Assembly (NCBI GenBank): GCA_963820375.1
Contig: CAWFZX010000032.1
Coordinates: 310,001-374,000, forward strand
Source of the DNA: AWTP1-13 sp963820375
GTDB taxonomy: Bacteria; Pseudomonadota; Alphaproteobacteria; Rhizobiales; Hyphomicrobiaceae
Length of the DNA stretch: 64,000 bases
Reading direction: 5' to 3'
A model generated the notes under the pieces. That model made no database searches and was not told where the DNA came from. It worked only from the letters and a program-made list of their open reading frames with translations. This document shows positions 55,656 to 62,987 of the stretch, piece by piece (the stretch's first letter is position 1; every line of letters begins with the position of its first letter). Made by a program: the position numbers and the translations under genes.

Positions 55656-56330
55656 TCAGTTCGCGGCGAAGCAATAGAGTAGACCTGCCCCACCCGAACT
55701 CTTTAGCGCTGCGGCGCTGCAGCCGCGCGAAGGATGGGAGGCGTTCCACGACTTCGATGGTGCGTCATCGCGGAGACCCATGCGGTCATGATGACCGACC
55801 ATGGCCGCACCGTCACCGTTCTTGGTCCAGTTGCCGCACGTCATGTCTTTATCGGGCGGCAGCGCCCGTCCGTCGGCCGTCGAGCCCGTGAGAATATCAT
55901 GCTGATTGACGACGAACAGGCGACCGGGGATGCGACGGCCATTCTCGGAGCGGGCAAGCTCGACATCAATCTTGTTCTTGTCGGAGTGAAGCTCATCGAC
56001 ACTCGCGGCGACCTCCTGCCCCTCTGTGTTCACCCACGGCCCCTTGCCAATCCGATCGCGCGCATCGATTGCGGGCTTCCCGCCTTCCGCTTGGGTGCTG
56101 AGATAGGCGCGCCACGTCTTGCCTCCAGCGCCTGCCTTTGCCGCCAGATCCTGGCAGTGTTTGTCGGCGCCTTCGATGCCACCCAAATTGGCTCCGTCTG
56201 GACCGCTGGTGCTTGTGAGGAAGAAAGTCATGTTTGGAAATTGCGGTGGCGGTGTCTGCGCCTGCGCTACACTGCTCCATGCGAGCGCGGCCGACGCTGT
56301 GAACAGAGCCAAACACGTCTTCCTAGACAT
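55656..56330 (-). CDS. Exported lectin-like protein
   Basis: 224 residues. Sec signal peptide (LALFTASAALAWSSVAQAQ). The mature protein starts with MTFFLTSTSGPDGANLGGI, then GADKHCQDLAAKAGAGGKTWRAYLS in two parts, and ends with the pattern TCGNWTKNGDG, MVGHHDR, SWNASHPSRGCS and GGAGLLYCFAAN. This arrangement matches secreted proteins often labelled 'lectin' in Hyphomicrobiales, with four Cys placed for disulfides as in C-type-lectin/endostatin-like folds. The ligand is unknown. ATG 56330 follows GGGAGGAAGAG; the frame upstream to 56543 is not conserved. Convergent with the multicopper oxidase. Confidence 0.8.
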   Translation of the reverse strand: MSRKTCLALFTASAALAWSSVAQAQTPPPQFPNMTFFLTSTSGPDGANLGGIEGADKHCQDLAAKAGAGGKTWRAYLSTQAEGGKPAIDARDRIGKGPWVNTEGQEVAASVDELHSDKNKIDVELARSENGRRIPGRLFVVNQHDILTGSTADGRALPPDKDMTCGNWTKNGDGAAMVGHHDRMGLRDDAPSKSWNASHPSRGCSAAALKSSGGAGLLYCFAAN

Positions 56331-56694
56331 CTCTTCCTCCCATTGCGTTCGAGCCATCGACCACCGCGCGAGGGAAGAATGACGTTGTTGGAAATATCCT
56401 GTCGCTTCACAAAGTCGTGTCCATGACAACCATGACCTGTCTGCCGCCAAGAAAGCCGTGGGGCTAGGGCATCTTGCCTTACGTCGGAAGCAGGCTTTTC
56501 CAAGCCGGCGAACGGTGATTGATCGTGTTCGGAGGTGGATCATGGGGCGATGTTACGCACTGGATTTGCGCAGGCAGGTATTGGCCCGTGTCGCGGCAGG
56601 CCAATCGCGGCGTGGGTGGGCGTGTTGATACCTCAGCCGCCATCCGCTGGACGGCAACGCGGCGGCAAATTTGTTTAGGACCAACGGGACGTTA
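56331..56694. other. Gene-free region between the lectin-like gene and Liv3
   Basis: 364 bases. It should hold the promoter of the lectin-like gene and the 3' end of the Liv3 operon. No hairpin or gene was recognised. Confidence 0.35.
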
Positions 56695-58128
56695 TCAGTC
56701 CTGTGAACGGGGACCAGCAGAGCGAAGGTGCAATCGGCGCCGGATCGGAAATATCGTCACCCCATACCTCTCGGACACGTAGCCCCATATGCCCCGTGGC
56801 GCAAACAGCATCACGACAATGGCAAAGCCGCCGAGCAGGATCAGGTACCAAGTGCCGAAGTGGGCGAGATTGGTTTGCAGGCAATAGAACACCAGCACGC
56901 CGACGATGGGTCCCTCAATCGTGCCGATGCCGCCGATCACCACGATGAAGATGACGTAGGCGGTCCAGTCGAGGACGGAGAATGCTGCGTCCGGCGAGAT
57001 GCGCGCCTTCTGCAGATAGATCAGCGCGCCGGTCATGCCCGTGGCGCCAGCTGCAGCAATGTAGACCCACAGCTTGGTTCTGTAGTAGTCGACCCCCACA
57101 CTTTCCGCTGCCGTTTCCGAATCACGGATGGCGGCAAGCGCAAGCCCGTGACGCGAACGCAGAATGAGATAGGCAAGCAGGATCGTAGCAGCTACCAGCG
57201 CGAGAGCCGACCAGTAGGTGATGATGTCTCGCGCCGCAGCCGTGCGCACGTCGAACAGAGATTTCACCCATTCGATGCCTGCCACCTGGTTGGTGACAAA
57301 CGGAGGCAGTGAAGTTCCGGTGCCGCCGCCAAGCTCCTTGATCTGAGCGAACGCGAGCCGGTAAACCTCGGCCATCACCCAGGTGCCGATGGCAAAGTGC
57401 GCTCCGCGCAAGCGGAAGATGACCAGCGCCGTCGGCAGCGCCAGCACGCCGGCGATCAATCCCGCGAGAAGGACGGCCCCGAGTGGATCAAGACCAGCGC
57501 GGATGGTGAGCGCGAACAGAAGATAGCCGCCAAGTCCCACGAACGCTTGCTGACCCACCGATACCAGGCCGGCGTAGCCGGCCAGCAGGTTCCAGCATTG
57601 GGCGAGTGCCAGCATCGTGAAGACGAAAATGAGGTCATTGAGCAGATCGCGACCGGCAAATGCCGGTAGCGCTATCAGCAGCACCAGGAGAGTGGCCGTG
57701 CCGAGAGTAATGGCGGTGGCGTGCGGGCTGGCGACCTCGATGCCGTAGCGGCCCTCGTATCTAGCCCCGACTTGCGGCAATGAAAGGCACGCACGGGCGC
57801 GCTGCAGCAGTGTGGCAGGCCCGCTGGTATCCAGGCTTGCCATTGCTTGCCTGTGCCGTGCCTGGAGCTTCTTGATTGCGGGAAGCAGCCGACGGTGGAC
57901 GCCCGCTGTCTCGCGAGCGAACCACGCTCGCAAATCCCGGGATCTCCGAACCGCGTCAGCCCGCGCCAGCAACTTGCGAGACTGCAGCGATACGAGATGG
58001 GCCAGACAGGCAGCGCGGCGCCAGGCAAGGGCACACAAGGGACGCAGCCGGTGGCGCTGTTCCCAAAGGTCGCCCACTCCATCGAGCGCGTAGGCATACC
58101 AGAGAACGATGCGGCGCCGCAGATCCAT
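56695..58128 (-). CDS. livM: Liv3 ABC transporter permease (LivM family) with long basic N-terminal extension
   Basis: 477 residues, about 140 longer than usual LivM. The LivM core (QCWNLLAGYAGLVSVGQQAFVG, then AAIRDSETAAESVGVDYYRT and GGIGTIEGPIVG) occupies residues 145 to the end. Residues 1-135 are arginine-rich and helical (for example LRAWFARETAGVHRRLLPAI), unlike any permease part I know. The ATG at 58128 is six bases after the livH stop, so the extension is probably translated; an internal Met at residue 92 is an alternative. Last gene of the minus-strand operon livK-G-F-H-M. Confidence 0.9.
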   Translation of the reverse strand: MDLRRRIVLWYAYALDGVGDLWEQRHRLRPLCALAWRRAACLAHLVSLQSRKLLARADAVRRSRDLRAWFARETAGVHRRLLPAIKKLQARHRQAMASLDTSGPATLLQRARACLSLPQVGARYEGRYGIEVASPHATAITLGTATLLVLLIALPAFAGRDLLNDLIFVFTMLALAQCWNLLAGYAGLVSVGQQAFVGLGGYLLFALTIRAGLDPLGAVLLAGLIAGVLALPTALVIFRLRGAHFAIGTWVMAEVYRLAFAQIKELGGGTGTSLPPFVTNQVAGIEWVKSLFDVRTAAARDIITYWSALALVAATILLAYLILRSRHGLALAAIRDSETAAESVGVDYYRTKLWVYIAAAGATGMTGALIYLQKARISPDAAFSVLDWTAYVIFIVVIGGIGTIEGPIVGVLVFYCLQTNLAHFGTWYLILLGGFAIVVMLFAPRGIWGYVSERYGVTIFPIRRRLHLRSAGPRSQD

Positions 58129-58134
58129 CCAGCC

Positions 58135-59004
58135 TCACTGTCCGACCCGCGGAAACAGCCCGTTCGGTCGCAGCACCAGCACAACCAAGAAGGCGACGTG
58201 ACCGGCGAGGATTTGCCATTCCGGATCGATGCGCGCACCGATCGTTTGCGCCACGCCGATGATGATGCCGCCAGCGAGTGTACCCCACAAGCTGCCGAGT
58301 CCGCCGATGATGACGGCCTCGAAGGCGTAGAGCAGGCGCGCCGGGCCGATGGCCGGATCGAAAGCTGCGCGCATCCCGAGGAAGAGGGCCGATACCGTAA
58401 TGACCAACATGGCTACGGCCATGCCCAACGCGTAGGTGTGTCGAACGTCAATGCCCATCAGTTGGGCAACCTCAGGATCGTCCGAGGTGGCGCGGAACGT
58501 CCGCCCAATCTCCGTGCGATAGAAGAGAAAATTGAGCGCGAAGATGACCCCGATCGCCGCCCCGAGCGTGATGATTTGGATCGTGCCGAGCGCGATGCCA
58601 CCGCCCAAATGAATGGACGCCGTCTCGATTGGTCCCGCCCGCAACCGCTGGCTGTCGGCAGAGAAGAACTCGAGTAGGCCGTTCTGAATGATGATCGAGA
58701 GCCCAAAAGTTACAAGGAGAGGCGGGAGGATGTCGCGTCCCAATGTGCGGTTCAGCAATACATGCTGGAGAGTGTAGCCGAATGCAAATAGTAGCGGGGC
58801 CGTGAGGGCCGCGCCGGTGAACGGATCCAGCCCCAGGACGTGGGTGAGGCCCAGAATGATAAAGGCGGCCAGGACGATCAGATCACCATGCGCCAGGTTG
58901 ACGAGGCGCATGATGCCGAAGACAAGCGACAGACCTGCGGCGAAAAGGGCGTAGAGGGCCCCCAGCATCACGCCCTGCAGAACGGTGTCGATCCACGCCG
59001 TCAT
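58135..59004 (-). CDS. livH: Liv3 ABC transporter permease (LivH family)
   Basis: 289 residues. The segment AGLSLVFGIMRLVNLAHGDLIVL is the LivH signature, followed by about seven further hydrophobic segments and AVIIGGLGSLWGTLAGGIIIG near the end. The start overlaps the livF stop by four bases, so the two are coupled. Confidence 0.95.
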   Translation of the reverse strand: MTAWIDTVLQGVMLGALYALFAAGLSLVFGIMRLVNLAHGDLIVLAAFIILGLTHVLGLDPFTGAALTAPLLFAFGYTLQHVLLNRTLGRDILPPLLVTFGLSIIIQNGLLEFFSADSQRLRAGPIETASIHLGGGIALGTIQIITLGAAIGVIFALNFLFYRTEIGRTFRATSDDPEVAQLMGIDVRHTYALGMAVAMLVITVSALFLGMRAAFDPAIGPARLLYAFEAVIIGGLGSLWGTLAGGIIIGVAQTIGARIDPEWQILAGHVAFLVVLVLRPNGLFPRVGQ

Positions 59005-59708
59005 GTACCGAAGTAGGCCCTGTGAATTAGCTGCCGATCGAGGTCAGCAGGCCGGCCGGTAAGCGACAGCCGCCCCTCCTGAAAGCAGTAGACGCGATCT
59101 GCGACCCGCAGTGCCTGGCCGATGTCCTGCTCAACCAGGATTACACTTGCCCCGTTGCCCTTGATCTTCGGCATTGCCGCATAGACGTCGCGAATGACGA
59201 CCGGCGCCAAGCCCAGACTGATCTCGTCGCAAAGGAGGAGGCGCGGGTTGCCCATGAGTGCGCGGCCAATTGCTGCCATCTGCTGCTGGCCTCCTGATAG
59301 CGAATGCGAAGGCGCGTGCTTGCGCTCGGCAAGAGCCGGAAAAAGCGCGTAGACGCGCTCGATCGACCAATAGCCGGGTTCGCGTCGGCCGTAGGCTCCT
59401 ATGCGCAGGTTTTCCTCTACGCTGAGCGATGGAAACAGCCGCCGTCCTTCGGGAACCAACGACATGCCCAGGCGTACGATCTCGGGAACGGGACGGCCGC
59501 CGATCGGACGGCCGCCAAAGACGACGGCTTCGGGCTCAGCCGGCAGAAGACCCGCGACGCTTTTCAGGAAGGTCGATTTGCCCGCACCGTTGGCGCCGAT
59601 GATGGCCAAAGTCTCGCCCTCCGACAGCGTCAAATCAATGCCATAGAGGGCTTGGAAATCGCCGTAGAAGGCCTTGAGACGACGTACTTCGAGCAGAGGC
59701 ATGTTCAA
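59001..59708 (-). CDS. livF: Liv3 ABC transporter ATP-binding protein (LivF family)
   Basis: 235 residues. Walker A GANGAGKST near residue 37, the LivF segment LVPEGRRLFPSLSVEEN, signature LSGGQQQMAAIGRAL and Walker B LLLCDEISLGLAP, in which Cys and Ile replace the usual Leu and Pro. The order livG-livF-livH-livM differs from the H-M-G-F order of Liv1 and Liv2. It starts seven bases after livG ends. Confidence 0.95.
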   Translation of the reverse strand: MNMPLLEVRRLKAFYGDFQALYGIDLTLSEGETLAIIGANGAGKSTFLKSVAGLLPAEPEAVVFGGRPIGGRPVPEIVRLGMSLVPEGRRLFPSLSVEENLRIGAYGRREPGYWSIERVYALFPALAERKHAPSHSLSGGQQQMAAIGRALMGNPRLLLCDEISLGLAPVVIRDVYAAMPKIKGNGASVILVEQDIGQALRVADRVYCFQEGRLSLTGRPADLDRQLIHRAYFGT

Positions 59709-59715
59709 ATCTGCC

Positions 59716-60432
59716 TCATATGGCGAGCCCCATGTAGATTTCGGCGACTTCGGGCGAACCCATCACCTCACGGGGCTCACCTTCCGCAATCTTCCTGCCG
59801 AAGTTGAGGACCACCAGGCGATCGACCACGGCGAGAAGCGCATGCACGATGTGCTCGATCCACACGATGGTTGTGCCGGCCGCGCGTATGCCCTGGATGG
59901 TGGTGATCAGCTCTTGGCATTCGCGTTCCGTCAAACCTCCCGCGATCTCATCGAGCAGCAACAGTTCCGGCGCCGTGGCCAGCGCGCGCGCCATCTCCAG
60001 GCGCTTGCGCTCGAGCAGCATCAACGACCCGGCTGGCCGGTTGGCGTGGGCGATGAGGCCTGTGCGCTCGAGAATGTCGGCGCAAAAATCGACAGCCTCG
60101 CTTACCTGCCGGCCGGCCCCGTGCACCGCGGCCACCAGCAGATTTTCGAAGACTGTGATGCTTTCGAAGGGGCGGGGAACTTGGTAGGAGCGGCCAATCC
60201 CGGCAATACAGCGCTCATGTGCTTTGGCGCGGGTGATGTCGACGCCGTTGAGGCGGATCGTGCCGGAATCGGCGCCGAGGGTGCCGGCCACCAGATTGAA
60301 CAGCGTAGTTTTGCCTGCTCCGTTGGGCCCGATGATTCCAAGCGCATCGCCGCGCGCCACATCCAAATCGATGTCGTCTGCGACTTTGAGCGAGCCGAAC
60401 GATTTTCTCAGGCGTCGGATTTCGAGAAGCAT
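59716..60432 (-). CDS. livG: Liv3 ABC transporter ATP-binding protein (LivG family)
   Basis: 238 residues. Walker A GPNGAGKTT near residue 36, signature region LMLLERKRLEMARALA (the LSGGQ motif is replaced as is usual in LivG), Walker B LLLLDEIAGGLTE and WIEHIVHALLAVVDR. ATG 60432 is the conserved start; the frame continues upstream into the binding protein gene without conservation. It begins 55 bases after the binding protein's stop. Confidence 0.94.
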   Translation of the reverse strand: MLLEIRRLRKSFGSLKVADDIDLDVARGDALGIIGPNGAGKTTLFNLVAGTLGADSGTIRLNGVDITRAKAHERCIAGIGRSYQVPRPFESITVFENLLVAAVHGAGRQVSEAVDFCADILERTGLIAHANRPAGSLMLLERKRLEMARALATAPELLLLDEIAGGLTERECQELITTIQGIRAAGTTIVWIEHIVHALLAVVDRLVVLNFGRKIAEGEPREVMGSPEVAEIYMGLAI

Positions 60433-60487
60433 GGACCTGCGAGCGGTCGGGGCCAGATTGTGCCGGCCCCGTGGGAGAGCACCTCGA

Positions 60488-61816
60488 CTAACTGATGGCT
60501 TCCATACTACCGCCCACAGGAATAGCGGGCGCCGTCTTGTTGTCGGTGATGACGATATCGTACTTGTTGCCGTCTGCGAGCCGCCACTGACCGCCGACGA
60601 GCGGCGTCTTGGCGACGTTCCTGGCGGCGAATGGCGGGAGGTTGGCCCCATTCCAGGCCACCTTGCCGACCACGGTGTCAAGATTGGTGGCTGCTAGCGC
60701 CTGCACCATCGCCTTCGGATTGCCAACCTCCGAGGTGCGCTTCAGGGCGTCAACGGCGACTTCGAACAGGGCGTGCACGAAGCCGATTGGCTGAGTCCAC
60801 TGCTTCTTCGTCGCCCCGGTATAGGCATCTGCCAGCGTCTTTGCACTCATGCTGTTGAGCGAGGATTTGAACGGGTGGTTGGGCGACCACCACACCTCGG
60901 AAGAGAGGTTGTGTCCCGCCTTGCCCAGGGCCTCGACGGCGACCGGGAACAACAGCGCTTTGCCGACCGAGGCAACCTTGGGCTTGAACCCCTGCTGCAG
61001 CGCTTGTTGCCAGAAGGTTGTGAAGTCGGGTGGGAGCACGACGCCGGTGAGAATCTCGCACTTAGCGTTCTTAAAGGCGGTGATCTGCGCGGAGAAGTTG
61101 TCGGTGAGATTCTGGTAGCGGCCGGGATCGGTGAGCTTGTAGCCACCCTTCTCGAGCACCGGTGGGAAGCCGATCTGCTTGTCGCCCCAGGCATTGCCGT
61201 CGCCGTCGTTAGGAAAGAGGCCGCCCACCGACTTGTTCGTCTCCACCTGCCCCCACAGGTTGGTGAAGACGGCGATGATGTCCTCCAGGCCCCAGAAGAA
61301 GTGAAAGGTGTGGTTGAAGGGCTTCCAGGCGGGTGGGCCGCCACCCGGATTGGCCTGCCGCCCAATAAACCACGGTTGCCAAGGGGCCACCGTCGAAATG
61401 CACGCGACTTCCTCGATCTCGCACTGAGTGGAAACGGGGTTGGTCGTCTCCGGCGTCGAGGCAACGAGCATCAGGTCGATCTTGTCGCGGACGATCAGCT
61501 CCTTGGCGACCTCGGCCGCGCGATTGGGATTGGATTGACTGTCCCTGACGATCACTTCTACGGGATGCGTGGCAGATCCGATCTTGATCCCGCCTCGGAC
61601 GGTGTCGCGAAAGCTGCCGAGGATGAAATTGTCCGCCTCGGCAAAGGGAGCGAGCGGACCCGTCTGCGGGCTGACGTAGCCGAGCTTGATCGGCTTTGCC
61701 TGTGCGCGCACTGCCGGCGCGAACACCCCACTTGCCGCAAGCGTCGCCCCGGCGGCAGCCGAACTCTTGATGAAGGTGCGGCGCGTGTAGACATGCTTGC
61801 GATTAGACGTTGCCAT
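60488..61816 (-). CDS. livK: Liv3 periplasmic substrate-binding protein (LivK family, Tat-type signal)
   Basis: 442 residues. A twin-arginine signal peptide YTRRTFIKSSAAAGATLA leads to the mature start IKLGYVSPQTGPLAPFAEAD. It belongs to the longer binding proteins (also TNPVSTQCEIEEVACISTV and WGLEDIIAVFTN) often found with aromatic or heterocyclic acid catabolic genes. ATG 61816 has GGGAGGGC just before it. It heads the minus-strand Liv3 operon and is divergent from the IclR gene, sharing a 210-base region with an 18-bp palindrome. Confidence 0.92.
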   Translation of the reverse strand: MATSNRKHVYTRRTFIKSSAAAGATLAASGVFAPAVRAQAKPIKLGYVSPQTGPLAPFAEADNFILGSFRDTVRGGIKIGSATHPVEVIVRDSQSNPNRAAEVAKELIVRDKIDLMLVASTPETTNPVSTQCEIEEVACISTVAPWQPWFIGRQANPGGGPPAWKPFNHTFHFFWGLEDIIAVFTNLWGQVETNKSVGGLFPNDGDGNAWGDKQIGFPPVLEKGGYKLTDPGRYQNLTDNFSAQITAFKNAKCEILTGVVLPPDFTTFWQQALQQGFKPKVASVGKALLFPVAVEALGKAGHNLSSEVWWSPNHPFKSSLNSMSAKTLADAYTGATKKQWTQPIGFVHALFEVAVDALKRTSEVGNPKAMVQALAATNLDTVVGKVAWNGANLPPFAARNVAKTPLVGGQWRLADGNKYDIVITDNKTAPAIPVGGSMEAIS

Positions 61817-62026
61817 GCCCTCCTCCCTCGCTTTGACACAGCGCATCGGCCTTCTCAGGCCGGCGCGCCATTTGACGTTTCCGCCTCGGAAACCTCTTTG
61901 GGTGCCGATTGTCCCTGGGCACCGGCAGGACCCTATCGGGAAACTTGACCGGGCATCTGATGTTGTTGTTCGATAATCGAACGTACGTTCGATAAGTGGT
62001 CATTGTCATCGGGCAGGTGGGCAGTG
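61817..62026. promoter_or_regulatory. Divergent promoter region of Liv3 and the IclR gene
   Basis: 210 bases between two divergent starts. Most notable is ATCGAACGTACGTTCGAT at 61976-61993, an exact 18-bp palindrome, preceded by the near-palindromic TTGTTCGATAATCGAACG (61966-61983). Together they look like the binding site of the adjacent IclR regulator, controlling both directions. Confidence 0.6.
61966..61993. promoter_or_regulatory. Probable IclR operator, site 1
   Basis: TTGTTCGATAATCGAACG at 61966-61983 merges with the perfect palindrome ATCGAACGTACGTTCGAT at 61976-61993. An almost identical 18-mer (17 of 18 bases) occurs inverted at 62941-62958 before the hydroxylase gene. Confidence 0.65.
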
Positions 62027-62873
62027 TCAACGAGAGTCTTGACCGCTCAGGCGGCATCGCGCGCACGGCACAAGCGCCAACGCGTGCGCGGTGAAAGTGC
62101 GCCGGAGGCGGAACCGGCACAAGACAAGGAGTTCATGTCGACGCTCGCCAAAGGCTTTGCGGTGCTGCGGCTGTTCGGTCGTGAGCGGCCGAGCCTGACG
62201 CTTTCGGAGGCCGCGGCAGCCACCGAGCTGTCGCGCGCAACGGCCCGGCGCATTCTGCGCACCCTCTCCAGCCTCGGCTATGTCGAGCAGCGGGGACGTC
62301 TTTTCTCGCTTGCGCCCGGCATACTCAATCTCGGCTTCTCCTACCTCTCGGCGCAGAGCTGGATCGAGCGCGCGCGCCCGCTAATGAAAGAATTGAGCGA
62401 GCGCTTCCACGAGTTCCTGCTCGGCAGCAATCCTGCAGGGCACGGAAGTGGCCTATGTGGCGCGGGTTCCTGCCGGACGCATCATGTCCGTCGCAATTTC
62501 GATCGGCACGCGCCTGCCTGCATTCCACACGTCCATCGGCCGCGCGCAGCTTGGTTTCCTCGATGACGAGGAGATCTGGCGCCGCCTGCGCTCGCTGCGC
62601 ATCGAGCCCTACACGCCTTCCACCATCATCGACGCGCAGGCGCTGTTCGAGCGCATTCGCGCCGATCGTGAGCAAGGCTTCTCGATCGTGGACGAGGAAC
62701 TAGAGAGGGGCCTGCGCTCCATTGCGGTGCCGATCGTCGATCGTACCAAGCAGGCGATTGCTGCTCTCAATCTGTCGACCCATTCTACCCGCACGACGCG
62801 CAACGAGATGCGCGAGCGCTTCCTGCCGGCGCTGCGCGGCGTCTCCGACCTGATTTCCGTTACCCTTCCTTGA
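62027..62873 (+). pseudogene. IclR-family transcriptional regulator with a single-base frameshift
   Basis: The first part carries an IclR helix-turn-helix: STLAKGFAVLRLFGRE, then LTLSEAAAATELSRATARRI and LGYVEQRGRLFSLAPGIL. It runs off frame after RFHE near 62413. In the +1 frame the sequence continues at once with SCSAAILQGTEVAYVARVP and the rest of the ligand-binding domain (GLRSIAVPIVDR) to the stop at 62873. Removing one T of the TT at 62414-62415 restores a frame of 281 residues. The GTG at 62027 follows AGGTGGG and is the likely start; TTG 62003 or ATG 62135 are alternatives. It probably controls Liv3 and the hydroxylase gene, of which it is the only nearby regulator. Confidence 0.85.
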
Positions 62874-62987
62874 GAGCGCAGCGCTTGCCTTACCCCTGGG
62901 ACGGAGCTTATCGTCAGCAATAGTTCGAAATTCGTACGTTCGTTCGAATATCGAACAAGCATCAAGAGTCCTGGGAGGACAAGGGGT
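62874..62987 (+). promoter_or_regulatory. Hydroxylase promoter region with IclR operator-like site 2
   Basis: The 114 bases before the hydroxylase start hold repeated TTCGAA/TCGAAC elements from 62922 to 62958. On the minus strand 62941-62958 reads TTGTTCGATATTCGAACG, differing at one base from the site before the IclR gene. A GTACGTTCG block (62934-62942) is also shared with that region. Confidence 0.65.
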
